From Pseudomonas sp. 30_B (GTDB lineage Bacteria > Pseudomonadota > Gammaproteobacteria > Pseudomonadales > Pseudomonadaceae), in contig NZ_JAFGYY010000002.1 of the NCBI RefSeq assembly GCF_017491605.1, forward strand, positions 272,564 through 336,563: 64,000 nt of DNA. The letters are read 5' to 3'. The translations under genes and the position numbers were made by a program. Below the pieces are notes generated by a model. The model did no database searches, was not told the DNA's origin, and saw only the letters and a program-made list of their open reading frames with translations. Each line of letters starts with the position of its first letter. The stretch's first letter is position 1. This document shows, piece after piece, positions 41,130 to 51,100 of the stretch.

Positions 41130-42621
41130 GCCTGTCTGCTCGGCACGGGTACTGGAGGTGCTGCAGCATAAGGTCCACCAGCACCTGGGGCTGGATTTCT
41201 CCGGTGCACGGAGCGACGAGCTGCTGCGCCGTCTCAGACTGCTGGCTCTGGATCAGGGCCATGCGGACCTAGCGGAGTGGCTGGAGGCGTTGGCCTTCGC
41301 CGAGTGGGACGAGCCCCGGGTGCAGGCGCTGACGCCCGTATTCACAGTGGGGGAGACCTATTTCCGCCGGGATGCCGAGGCCTTCGACTGGCTGGCCCGC
41401 CAGCACCTGCCGCCCCTGATCGCGCAGCGTCGCGACCAGGGCTGCCGGCACCTGCGTATCTGGAGCTCGGCCTGCTGTACAGGAGAGGAAGCCTACGGCC
41501 TGCTGTTCCTGCTCGACGGCCTGTTAGGCACGGAACGCGCCAGCTGGTCGATCGAGCTGTTTGCCAGCGACTTGAACCAGGCCTTCCTGCAGCGCGCGGA
41601 GCAGGGTTGCTATGGTCAGAATGCCTTCCGTCGCAATAATGATGACGACTTTCGCCACCAGTATTTCCAGCCAGAAGGCCGGCACTGGCGGGTAAGGCCG
41701 CAGTGGCGCGGGCGCATCCGCTTTTTCACGCACAATCTGGTGCAAGGCTCTCTACCCGACGCCAGCAAGGGGCTGGCCGGGTTTGACCTGATCCTCTGCC
41801 GCAATGTGTTGATGTATTTCTCCCCGGAGCAATCGGCTGGCGTCCTGCGCCGCCTGCTGAAATGCCTGCGCGGCGACGGCCTGCTGCTGCTGAGCGCGGT
41901 GGACGCGGGGCTGGCCACCCATGCCGGTTTCTCGGGCTTCTGGGCTGGCAGCAACTTTGCATTGGGGCCCGGAAGCCGCCTGCCGCCCCCTCCCGTCGCG
42001 GCGTCACCACCGCCGGTAGTTCGGTCCTTCCAGTGGCAGCCGCAGCTCCCGTCGCGGTCGAAGACACCCGAGCCGGCGCCGGCTCCAGCGGAAAGTCCCG
42101 TCGAGCGCTCCCGCGACCTGTTCTGGCAGCAGGCCACGCAGGCGCTGCAGCACGGCCACTATCCGCAAGGCCGACAGGCCCTGCTGAACTACCTGGCCAG
42201 CCCCGGACTGACTCAGGTGCACAAGCACCAGGCTTGTCTGCTGATGGCTCGCAGCTGGGCGGACCAGTTGCGTGACGACGAAGCGGAGTCCTGGGTGCGG
42301 CGTGCCCTGGCGCTGAACCCCACCTCGGCCACCGCTTACTGGCTGGAAGCCATGCTGGCGCAGCAGAGGGGGGACGAGCGAGCCGCCCTGGTGGCGCTGC
42401 AGAAAGTGTTGTACCTGGAGCCCGAATTCATCCTCGGCCACTTCCACCTGGCCCGGCTGCTGCGCGGGCGCGGCCAGTTGGCCGCCAGCGAGAAGGCCTT
42501 GCGCAACTGCCGTGATCTGCTCGGCCGCCAGCCCCCCGACGCGGCAGTGCCTGAAGGAGAGGGCTTGAGCTGCGCGCAATTGCTGCGGCTCTGTGAGCAA
42601 CTGATGGAGGCGCGGTCGTGA
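41116..42621 (+). CDS. CheR methyltransferase with C-terminal TPR domain (WspC-like)
   Basis: 501 residues. Residues 1-270 are CheR: FTVGETYFRRD, IWSSACCTGEEAYGL (SAM-binding) and FDLILCRNVLMYF. A proline-rich linker near 290-320 (PPPPVAASPPPV) joins a C-terminal TPR region (LMARSWADQLRDDEAESWVRRAL, quoted as DEAESWVRRALALNP) for protein contacts. CheR methylates receptor glutamates with SAM; the TPR form is characteristic of Wsp-type systems. Starts inside the first cheW gene and overlaps the next by 4 bases. Confidence 0.9.
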   Translation: MDVVEPVCSARVLEVLQHKVHQHLGLDFSGARSDELLRRLRLLALDQGHADLAEWLEALAFAEWDEPRVQALTPVFTVGETYFRRDAEAFDWLARQHLPPLIAQRRDQGCRHLRIWSSACCTGEEAYGLLFLLDGLLGTERASWSIELFASDLNQAFLQRAEQGCYGQNAFRRNNDDDFRHQYFQPEGRHWRVRPQWRGRIRFFTHNLVQGSLPDASKGLAGFDLILCRNVLMYFSPEQSAGVLRRLLKCLRGDGLLLLSAVDAGLATHAGFSGFWAGSNFALGPGSRLPPPPVAASPPPVVRSFQWQPQLPSRSKTPEPAPAPAESPVERSRDLFWQQATQALQHGHYPQGRQALLNYLASPGLTQVHKHQACLLMARSWADQLRDDEAESWVRRALALNPTSATAYWLEAMLAQQRGDERAALVALQKVLYLEPEFILGHFHLARLLRGRGQLAASEKALRNCRDLLGRQPPDAAVPEGEGLSCAQLLRLCEQLMEARS

Positions 42622-43223
42622 CGGGCGAGACCAGCAAAGGCGATTGGGCGGAAATCCACGAGCGTCTGGCGGAGTTCGAGCGGCGCATCGAAAGCGGTTT
42701 CGCCATCAGCCCTGAGGAGCGGGAAGAGCGGCTGGCGGCGCGTAGCCGCGACTGGGCGCGCAGCGCCGAACCGGAACAGGCGGACGCCTGGCTGGAAGTG
42801 CTCCGCTTCAGTCTCGGCCAGGAGATCTACGCGGTAGAGGCCAGGCATGTTTCGGCGGTAATGCCACTGGCGCAGTTCACTCCGTTGCCGGGCACGCCCG
42901 CCTTTGTCCTGGGGATAGTCAACGTGCGCGGGCACATCGTCTCGGTGCTGGACCTGCGGGTGTTCTTCGAATTGCCCATGCAAGGCATTTCCGACAGGAA
43001 CTACCTGGCGGTACTGCGCGGGCCGGAAATGGAGTTCGGCCTGCTGATCGACCGGGTGCACGGCATCACGCGCATCCAGCGCGACAGCCTGCAGCCTGGC
43101 CTGGCGAACCTGTCCGGCATTAGGGCGAACTACTTGCTGGGGGTCACCCCGGATCAATGGACGGTGTTGGACGGTGCGCGCCTGCTTGGAGATTCCGGCC
43201 TGCGCATCAATGCAACCGATTAG
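42618..43223 (+). CDS. Second CheW-domain coupling protein (WspD-like)
   Basis: 201 residues from a GTG with GGAGG six bases upstream, overlapping the CheR stop (GTGA). The CheW domain occupies residues ~65-195 (LRFSLGQEIYAVEARHV, GIVNVRGHIVSVLDLRVFF, TGGARL-like end reading TVLDGARLL). The extra N-terminal ~60 residues are charged and helical. In Wsp operons WspD is the second CheW, and two distinct couplers suggest two array interfaces or different partners. Confidence 0.9.
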   Translation: MTGETSKGDWAEIHERLAEFERRIESGFAISPEEREERLAARSRDWARSAEPEQADAWLEVLRFSLGQEIYAVEARHVSAVMPLAQFTPLPGTPAFVLGIVNVRGHIVSVLDLRVFFELPMQGISDRNYLAVLRGPEMEFGLLIDRVHGITRIQRDSLQPGLANLSGIRANYLLGVTPDQWTVLDGARLLGDSGLRINATD

Positions 43224-43241
43224 GCACAAGGAGAAAGGACC

Positions 43242-44873
43242 ATGCTGGGCAATGTCATGAACCTGCGCATCGGCAGCAAGCTGCTGCTGGCCTTCGCCGC
43301 CCTGATCCTGGCGTTCGGCTCGCTGCTGTTCTTCACGCTGGAAAGCTTCTCCGACCTTCAGGCAACGGAGGCCGCGCAGTTCAAACGGCGCTATGTGCGG
43401 ATCTCCGACGTGAAGGAACTGCTGCTGAATCTCACCTTGCAGAGGGCGGAACTCCAGCAGGCGCTGCACGACGGTTCGCTGGAGAAGCGTGACGACAGCG
43501 TGCAGCGCTATACCGCCGCCAACGACGAAGTGCTCGATCGTCTGCGCGCAGAGGCGGTGGATGACCAGGTGACCTTCGACCTGCTGGATCAGATGAAGGT
43601 CCTGCGCGCCGACTACGTGCGTACGCGCGACAACGAACTGATTCCGCTCATCGCCAGTGGACGCCTGGATGAAGCGCGTAACGTGATGAGCGGGGCGCAG
43701 CACCAGAAACTGGAAAAGATCTACGACCTCGGTCAGCAACTGGTAGCCCATACCGACAAGCGCATCCACGCGGGCATGGAGCAATCGGCGAGCATCCTGC
43801 AAGCCCTGCGGGAACGGATCTTCTACTGCAGCCTGGTCCTGGTGCTGGTCAGCGGGGTGCTGGCCTGGTTGCTCAGCCGTCATATCGCGCAACCTCTGTG
43901 GCGCCTGACCAGCTGGGCCGAGCAGATCGGTCGTGGCGAAATCCCCCGGGACATTCCCAGCTCTGCCCGCCAGGACGAGGTGGGCCGCCTGACCATGGCC
44001 TTCGACAACATGAGCCGTTACTTGCGCGATCTCGTGCAGGAGTTGAACGAAGGAATTTCAGTGCTGGCCACCGCCAGCGAAGAAATCCTTGCCGTCACCA
44101 CCCAGGTGGCGTCGGGCACCCAGGAGACCGCCACCGCCATCAGCGAGATCGCGACCACGGTGGAAGAGGTGAAGCAGACCGCGGTTCTCTCCGGCACAAA
44201 ATCCCAGGCGGTCACCGAAAGTGCCGAGCGCACCCGCCAGGTGGCCCAGGTCGGGCGCCAGTCGGTGGAAGAAACCCTCAAGGGGATGAGTCAGATCCGC
44301 GCGCAGATGCAGGCGGTAGCCGAGAGCGTGATGCGCCTGGGCGAGCAGAGCCAGACTATCGGTGAGATCGTCGCCTCGGTGAACGACCTGGCCGAGCAGT
44401 CCAACCTGCTCGGGGTCAACGCCTCGATCGAGGCGGTGAAGGCGGGCGAGGCCGGCAAGGGCTTCTCGGTGGTGGCGCAGGAGGTGAAGACCCTGGCCGA
44501 ACAGTCCAAGCAGGCCACGGCACAGGTACGCAGCATCCTCGGCGACATCCAGAAGGCCATGACCCGGGCGGTCATGCAGGCGGAGGAGGGCAGCAAATCG
44601 GTGGAGAGCGGTTATGAGCGCGCCCAGGTCAGCGGCGAGACGATCCGCTCGCTGAGCAGCAGCATCGAGGAATCCAGCGAGATGGCCGTGCAGATCGCGG
44701 TCACCAGCCAGCAGCAGATGATCGGCATGGACCAGATCGGCACGGCGATGGAGAACATCCGCCAGGCCAGCCAGGACAACGTCGGCGGCACCCGCCAGGT
44801 CGACATGGCGGCGCGCAACCTGCACCAGCTGGGCCTGAAACTCAAGGGGCTGGCCGGCCAGTTCAAGTTGTGA
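43242..44873 (+). CDS. Methyl-accepting chemotaxis protein (WspA-like receptor)
   Basis: 543 residues. TM1 is near residues 8-30 (LLLAFAALILAFGSLLFFTL), the periplasmic four-helix-bundle-like domain spans ~31-192, TM2 ~193-212 (IFYCSLVLVLVSGVLAWLL), HAMP ~213-265, and the long coiled-coil signalling domain follows. The tip carries NLLGVNASIEAVKAGEAGKGFSVV-like sequence (quoted as LLGVNASIEAVKAGEAGKGF), a slight variant of the usual NLLALNAAIEAARAGE. No C-terminal CheR-binding pentapeptide. Ligand unknown. Confidence 0.9.
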   Translation: MLGNVMNLRIGSKLLLAFAALILAFGSLLFFTLESFSDLQATEAAQFKRRYVRISDVKELLLNLTLQRAELQQALHDGSLEKRDDSVQRYTAANDEVLDRLRAEAVDDQVTFDLLDQMKVLRADYVRTRDNELIPLIASGRLDEARNVMSGAQHQKLEKIYDLGQQLVAHTDKRIHAGMEQSASILQALRERIFYCSLVLVLVSGVLAWLLSRHIAQPLWRLTSWAEQIGRGEIPRDIPSSARQDEVGRLTMAFDNMSRYLRDLVQELNEGISVLATASEEILAVTTQVASGTQETATAISEIATTVEEVKQTAVLSGTKSQAVTESAERTRQVAQVGRQSVEETLKGMSQIRAQMQAVAESVMRLGEQSQTIGEIVASVNDLAEQSNLLGVNASIEAVKAGEAGKGFSVVAQEVKTLAEQSKQATAQVRSILGDIQKAMTRAVMQAEEGSKSVESGYERAQVSGETIRSLSSSIEESSEMAVQIAVTSQQQMIGMDQIGTAMENIRQASQDNVGGTRQVDMAARNLHQLGLKLKGLAGQFKL

Positions 44874-44880
44874 GGTCGCC

Positions 44881-47082
44881 ATGAGTCTGGATCGGGAAGC
44901 CCTCAGACAGCGCCTGCTGGCCAGTTTCCGCAGTGAGGCGCAGGAGCGCCTCGGTGTGCTCGGCGATTGTCTTGCCGGCTGGCGCGAGGGCACGACGTCA
45001 ACGGATTCGGTGGAGTCGCTGTTTCGCGAGGTGCATAGCCTCAAGGGCGCCGCCCGGGCCGTCGGGGCCGGAGAGATCGAGCAGATCTGCCATGCCTGGG
45101 AAAGTCTGCTGGCCGCGGTACGCCACGGCCGTCTGGAGCTTACGCCGGAGCGCATCGAACTGTGCCGCAGCACACTCAAGACGGTACGACGGCTGCACGA
45201 CGGCCAGACCGTGGAAGAGTATGACCAGAAGCACCTGATCGAGTGCCTGGAAGCCGCTGCCCTTGGCAACCCCATCGACCTGCCGGAGGCCTTGCAGAAG
45301 GCCGTGGAGTCGCCGCTGACGGACCCGGCGACCGTGCGGGTATCGGCCCAGCGCCTGGATGCGCTGCTGTTCCAGAGCGAGACGCTGTTGCAGTACAAGC
45401 TGGAGGCTCAGGCCCACGCGCTCAGCCTGCAGGCGCACGTGGCCGCCTTCGAGCCGCAGCGCACCAAGCGTCTGCTTGGCGGTGGTGTGCTGCGGCAGTT
45501 GCGCGACGGGCTGGACGAGCTGCCGTCAGCCACCGCCGACGCCCTCAGAGGCGTGCTCGACTACCTGGACTGGAGCCTGCTGCAACTGGACCGCCTGCAC
45601 TTCAATGCCAGCCGCCTGGCGAAGACCGGCACTCATCTGGCACAAGGTCTGGAACAGCTGTCCGGCAGCCTCGACGACGAGCTGCAGCGGGTGTTGCTGC
45701 TTTCGGGCAGCGCCCTGGTGGAAGGCTTGCCGGCCATGGTCCAGGACCTTGCCGGCCAGGCCGGCAAGCGTGTCGACTTCGAGGTGAAGGGCTCCAGCTT
45801 GCAGGTGGACAAGCGCATTCTCGACGAACTGCGCATCCTGCTCACTCACCTGCTGCGAAACGCCATCGACCATGGCCTGGAGCAGCCCGATGTGCGTAGC
45901 CGCATGGGCAAGTCGCCGGCGGGCCGCCTGCAACTGGAGCTGATTCAGGAGTCGGCTGACCGCTTCGAACTGCGGGTCAGCGATGACGGCGGCGGCATCG
46001 ATCTGGCGCGGCTCAGGGACAGCGCGGTATCCCGTGGCCTGCTCAGCCCGGAGCAGGCCGAGGTACTGTCGGACGCCGAGGCCGGCAAGCTGATCTTCGT
46101 TTCGGGCCTGTCCACCAGCCAGATCATCACCGACCTTTCCGGCCGCGGCCTGGGCATGGCCATCGTGCAGGAAACCGTGGAGCGCCTGGGAGGGCGCATC
46201 GAGGTGGACTCCCAGGCGGGCAAGGGCACCTGCTTCCACTTGCACCTGCCCCTCAGCCTGTCCACCTTCCGGGCGGTGATCGTGCGCGACGCCGTTCGGG
46301 TCTTCGCCGTGCCGGCACTGGCGGTGGAGCGTTGTCTGCGGCTGCCGGCGAGCGCCATGAAGAATCTGGAGAACCGCCCCACGGTCACGGTAGACGGCGA
46401 AGTGCTGCCGCTCTGGACCCTGGCTGAGGTGCTCGGGCTTGGCCATCTCGACCCGGGGGAGGGTGACCTCACCCTGTTGTTGCTGAAAGTGCGTGGCGAG
46501 CGATTCGTGCTGCTGGTGGAGGAGTTGCTGGGGGACCAGGAGATCATCGTCAAGGGCCTCGGCCGCCAGCTCATACGGGTGCGCAACCTGCTCGGCGCCA
46601 CGGTGCTGGGAGACGGCCAGTTGGTGCCGATCCTGCATCCGGGGGACCTTTACCGCAGCGCCCTGGAAACCCAGGGTTCGAGCTTCGCCCAACAGCACAC
46701 GACGCGCCCCGACAGCACGCGCCAGCGCTTGCTGATAGCCGAGGACTCCTTCACCTCGCGGGGCCTGCTCAAGGCGATTCTCGAAGGTGCGGGTTTCCAG
46801 GTGACGACCGCCAACGACGGGCTGGATGCCTGGAACGCACTGAAGCAAGGGCAGTTCGACTTGCTGGTCTCGGATGTGGAAATGCCCCGGCTGGACGGTT
46901 TCACGCTGACCAGCCGTATTCGTGCGGACCGTGAACTGTCCGGCCTGCCGGTGGTGCTGGTGACGGCGAGGAGTGCGGCCGAGGACCGTGCCCGCGGCCT
47001 GGAGGCCGGCGCCAATGCTTACCTGGTGAAGAGTGGCTTCGAGCAGGACAGCCTGCTGGACGCCATCCGTCGGTTGATCTGA
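44881..47082 (+). CDS. CheA-type histidine kinase with receiver domain (WspE-like)
   Basis: 733 residues. HPt with phosphorylated His52 (EVHSLKGAARA); dimerisation and ATPase domains with N-box LTHLLRNAIDHGLEQP and G-boxes DDGGGI and GRGLGMAIV; CheW-like regulatory domain (VLPLWTLAEVLGLG, LLGDQEIIVKGLG); C-terminal REC from ~615 with Asp665 in LLVSDVEMPRLDGF. The hybrid CheA-REC form is that of WspE, whose REC may act as a phosphate sink. It starts 8 bases after the MCP. Confidence 0.95.
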   Translation: MSLDREALRQRLLASFRSEAQERLGVLGDCLAGWREGTTSTDSVESLFREVHSLKGAARAVGAGEIEQICHAWESLLAAVRHGRLELTPERIELCRSTLKTVRRLHDGQTVEEYDQKHLIECLEAAALGNPIDLPEALQKAVESPLTDPATVRVSAQRLDALLFQSETLLQYKLEAQAHALSLQAHVAAFEPQRTKRLLGGGVLRQLRDGLDELPSATADALRGVLDYLDWSLLQLDRLHFNASRLAKTGTHLAQGLEQLSGSLDDELQRVLLLSGSALVEGLPAMVQDLAGQAGKRVDFEVKGSSLQVDKRILDELRILLTHLLRNAIDHGLEQPDVRSRMGKSPAGRLQLELIQESADRFELRVSDDGGGIDLARLRDSAVSRGLLSPEQAEVLSDAEAGKLIFVSGLSTSQIITDLSGRGLGMAIVQETVERLGGRIEVDSQAGKGTCFHLHLPLSLSTFRAVIVRDAVRVFAVPALAVERCLRLPASAMKNLENRPTVTVDGEVLPLWTLAEVLGLGHLDPGEGDLTLLLLKVRGERFVLLVEELLGDQEIIVKGLGRQLIRVRNLLGATVLGDGQLVPILHPGDLYRSALETQGSSFAQQHTTRPDSTRQRLLIAEDSFTSRGLLKAILEGAGFQVTTANDGLDAWNALKQGQFDLLVSDVEMPRLDGFTLTSRIRADRELSGLPVVLVTARSAAEDRARGLEAGANAYLVKSGFEQDSLLDAIRRLI

Positions 47083-47126
47083 AGGGGGCGCCGATCAAGG
47101 GATCGGTGCCAGGGAGAGGCAGGGCC

Positions 47127-48182
47127 ATGCGCATACTGATAGTGGATGATTCGCCGGTTGCCCGCCTGCTGCTGCGCGCAATTTTCGAGGCTGAGGGGTT
47201 CCTGGTGAAGGAGGCCGCAACCGGGGAGGAAGCGCTCAAGGTGCTGCTGAGCTTCACGCCCGACATCATCACCATGGACGTGCACATGCCCGGCATGGAC
47301 GGCTACGAAACCACCGAACACATTCTCGAGCGCTATGCGCTGCCGGTGGTGGTGATCACCGCCAGTGCCAACGCCTATGCCTCGGCCACCGCCATGCGCG
47401 CCCTGGAGGCCGGCGCCCTGGCGGTGCTGGACAAGCCCAGGGGCCCGGATGCCGATGATTTCAACGAACGGGTCAGCGAGATAGTGCGCACCCTGCGCAG
47501 CATGGCCCAGGTGAGGATCGTGCGGCGCCCGCGCAAGGTCAATGTCGACCTCGCGCGCCAGCAGACGCTCGCGGAACTGGTGGCGCAGAGCTTACGGACA
47601 CCGCCACAGCTGGTGGCCATCGCCGCCTCGGCGGGCGGGCCCGCCGCGCTCAAGAGTCTGCTGGAGCGCCTGCAGCCGCCTCAACCCTGGCCGCTGGTGC
47701 TGGTGCAGCACATCGCCACGGGCTTCCTGCCAAGCTTTCGAGACTGGCTGGCGACCCTCACCCATCTGCCCGTGCTGATCGCCGAGGACGGCTCTGCGCT
47801 GGAGCCGGGCCGGCTCTACCTCGCGCCCGACGGCTGCCATCTGGGGGTCACCGGCAACTGCCGGGTGGCCCTGGATGGCGGGCCGCCGGAGGAACTGGTG
47901 CGGCCCTCGGCCAACTTCCTGTTCCGCTCCGTCGCCCGGCACTTCGGCGCCCATGCCATCGGCATCCAGCTCTCGGGAATGGGCCGCGATGGCGCGGAAG
48001 GCTTGGCGGCGATGCGCCAGCGCGGCGCGCTGACGCTGGTGCAGGAGCCGTCCAGCGCCATGATTGATTCCATGCCCCAGGCGGCCATAGGCCTGGACGC
48101 AGCCCGGCAGGTGCTGACGCCGGACGGAATGTCGACATTGCTCAACCGGATCGCCGAACACCTGGCGGCCAAGAGGGAATGA
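47127..48182 (+). CDS. CheB methylesterase (WspF-like)
   Basis: 351 residues from ATG 47127 (AGGGAGAGG upstream; the GTG at 47106 lacks one). REC with Asp51 (ITMDVHMPGMDGYETT) is followed by the methylesterase with catalytic Ser168 (IAASAGGPAALK), His195 (LVQHIATGF) and Asp288 (SGMGRDGAEGL). It removes receptor methyl groups; in Wsp systems its loss locks output high. It overlaps or abuts the output gene, with stop TGA at 48180-48182. Confidence 0.95.
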   Translation: MRILIVDDSPVARLLLRAIFEAEGFLVKEAATGEEALKVLLSFTPDIITMDVHMPGMDGYETTEHILERYALPVVVITASANAYASATAMRALEAGALAVLDKPRGPDADDFNERVSEIVRTLRSMAQVRIVRRPRKVNVDLARQQTLAELVAQSLRTPPQLVAIAASAGGPAALKSLLERLQPPQPWPLVLVQHIATGFLPSFRDWLATLTHLPVLIAEDGSALEPGRLYLAPDGCHLGVTGNCRVALDGGPPEELVRPSANFLFRSVARHFGAHAIGIQLSGMGRDGAEGLAAMRQRGALTLVQEPSSAMIDSMPQAAIGLDAARQVLTPDGMSTLLNRIAEHLAAKRE

Positions 48183-48196
48183 AGGGGATGGACACC

Positions 48197-51100
48197 ATGT
48201 ACACGGATGCCGAAATCCTGGTGGTGGAAGACAGCCCGACGCAGGCCACCGAGCTGCAGTACATGCTCGAATCGGTCGGATGCAAGGTGAGTCTTGCACG
48301 CAACGGCGTCGAGGCGCTGAGTATGATTGCCGTGCGCCGGCCGACCATTATCATCAGCGACATCGTGATGCCGGAGATGGACGGCTACGAGTTGTGCCGG
48401 CGGGTCAAGGGGGTGGCCCAGACCCAGAATATCCCGGTCATTCTCGTCACTTCCCTGGCCGATGCCCGCGACGTGGTGCACGGATTGGCCTCGGGCGCCG
48501 ACAACTTCATCGTCAAGCCATTCGACGAGAAGTACCTGATGTCGCGCATTCGCTACTTCCTGGTGAATCTGGAGCTGCGCACCCACGAACGGGTGCAGAT
48601 GGGCGTGGAGGTGGTGCTGGAAGGGGAGCGCCACTTCATCACCGCCGGCCGCCAGCAGATCCTCGACCTGCTGATTTCCACCTACGAGCAGGGTGTGCGG
48701 CTGAACCACGAACTGCAGCTCAAGCATGACGAGCTGGCGCGCAGCAACTCGCTGCTCAACTGCCTTTTCCACTTCACCAGCGGCCTGACCGACGCCCGCG
48801 ACGAACAGCACGTGATCGATGCCGCACTGCGGCGCATCCTCGAATTCCCCGACGCTGGCGGCGCGTGGCTGCTGATGACCGATGCGCGCGAGTCGGACAA
48901 TGCGGTGCGCCTGGCGGGCTTGCGCACGCGCGGGAAGGGCTATGACCCGGATGTCGTCGCCCGATGCGCCAGCGACTGTCCGTGCCGGCATGCCTGGGTC
49001 AGCGATGGCCTGGTCCAGCCGAGCAACTTCGAGGGCTGCCCGGCTCTTGTCGCGCTCCCCGGCAAGCCGGTGCACGCCAGCATCCCGTTGGTCCTGGCCG
49101 GAGAGATCATCGGCATGCTCAACGTGGTACAGCGCGATGCCCGGGCCTGGCCCGAGGAGGCCCTGCATGCCCTGGCATCCATTGGTCGCCAACTGGCCAT
49201 GGCCCTGGGCCGGGTGCGTCTGTTCGAGAGCATGGAACAGCTGGTAGAACAGCGCACCGAGGCGCTGGCACAGAGCGAAGCGCTGCTGCGCAGGGTGCTG
49301 GACAGCCTGCCAGTAGGGGTCCTGGTGACCGACCAGCAGGGGCGGCTGGTCATGAGCAATCCGGAAAGCAGCCTGATCTGGGGCGGGCCGCTTTCCATCG
49401 CCGCGGAGGGCTACGAACAATACCGCGGCTGGTGGGCCGACAGCGGCGAGCCCGTGACGGCGGAAAACTGGTCGGCGATTCGCGCAGTGCGCCAGGGCCA
49501 GGTGTCGCGCAACGAAGTCATCGACATCCAGACCTTCAAGGGCGGGCAAAAGACCATCCTCAACTCGGCTGTGCCCTTCTTCGACAGGAGCGAGGTCATC
49601 CAGGGCGCGATCGTGGTGTTTCAGGACATCACCGAGCAACGCAATCGCGATCTGGAGATGCGGACCCTGACACGAGCCGTGGAGGCCAGTGTCAACGCAG
49701 TGGTGATCACCGATAACGAACAGCCTGACCAGCCCATCGTCTACGTCAACCCTGCCTTCGAGCGCATCACCGGCTACGCGGCCGACGAGGTGCTGGGGCG
49801 CAACTGCCGTCTCCTCCAGGGCGAGGACCGGGCTCAGCCGAGCCTGGACAGTATCCGCCGGCTCCTGGCAGCCCAGGAGGAGGGCGGTGCGCTGCTGCGC
49901 AATTTCCGCAAGGACGGCTCTGCCTTCTGGAACGACCTCAAGGTGTCGCCGGTGGTGAACGACCGCGGCAAGGTCAGCCACTTTGTCGGAATTCTCCACG
50001 ACGTTACCGAAAGCAAACGCTACCAGGACGAACTGGAGCACCAGGCCAACTACGACAGCCTCACCGGCCTGCCCAACCGCAACCTGCTCAACGACCGCAT
50101 CAACCAGGCCATTGCCCTGGCCGCGCGTAACCATAGCCGCTTCACGCTGGCCTTCATGGACATCGATCGCTTCAAGGTGGTCAACGACAGCCTCGGCCAC
50201 AACGCCGGCGACCAGTTGCTGGTCCAGATCGCCAACCGCCTGCGGGAGAGTGCCCGGGAGATCGATACCGTGGCGCGTCTGGGCGGCGACGAATTCATCG
50301 TCCTCCTGGTGGAGATCGACCAACTGAGCGAGCAGGTGACCCTGCTCGAGCGACTCAAGCAGAGTATCGCGGCGCCCATGATGCTGGACGAGCAGGAAGT
50401 GGCGGTCAGCTGCAGCATCGGTTTCTGCTGCTATCCCAGCGATGGCCGCGACGCCGTCACGCTGCTGCGCAACGCCGACACGGCGATGTACCAGGCCAAG
50501 CACCAGGGGCGTAACCGCATCTGTGCCTTCATGCCGGAGATGAACGAGCAGGTGCAGAAGCGCTTGTCCATGGAGCAGGAAACCCGCCTGGGTCTGCAGA
50601 ACCAGGAGTTCATGGTGGTCTACCAGCCGCAGATGGACCTGCAGAGCGGGCGCCTGTGCGGATTCGAAGCACTGGTACGCTGGAACCGCAACGGCAGGAT
50701 GGTCAGCCCGGACGAGTTCATTCCCCTCGCCGAGGAAACCGGCTGGATAGTCGCCATCGACTTCTACGTGCTCGATATGGCCTGCCGGCAACTGTGCACC
50801 TGGCGTGACGCGTTCAATCAGGGACTGACCATGGCGGTCAACCTCTCCGCCATCAGCTTCGCCGAGGCCGATTTCGTCGAGCGCGTGCTGGGCCTTCTCG
50901 AGCTCCACCACATCCCGCCTCACTGGATCAAGATCGAGCTGACCGAGAGCATCCTGATGACCAACGCTGACGATGTCCTCCTGAAAATGCGCGCGCTCAG
51001 CGCCGAGGGCATCCACTTCTCCATCGACGACTTCGGCACCGGGTATTCGTCCCTCGGCTACCTCAAGCATTTCCCCTTCAGCCAGTTGAAGATCGACCGC

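Noticed and set aside
47816..51070. 1084-codon open frame on the minus strand
   Set aside because: It lies antisense to CheB and the c-di-GMP output gene, whose domains and catalytic residues are clear. The antisense translation has low-complexity His/Gly/Ala/Val-rich sequence typical of GC-rich shadow frames.
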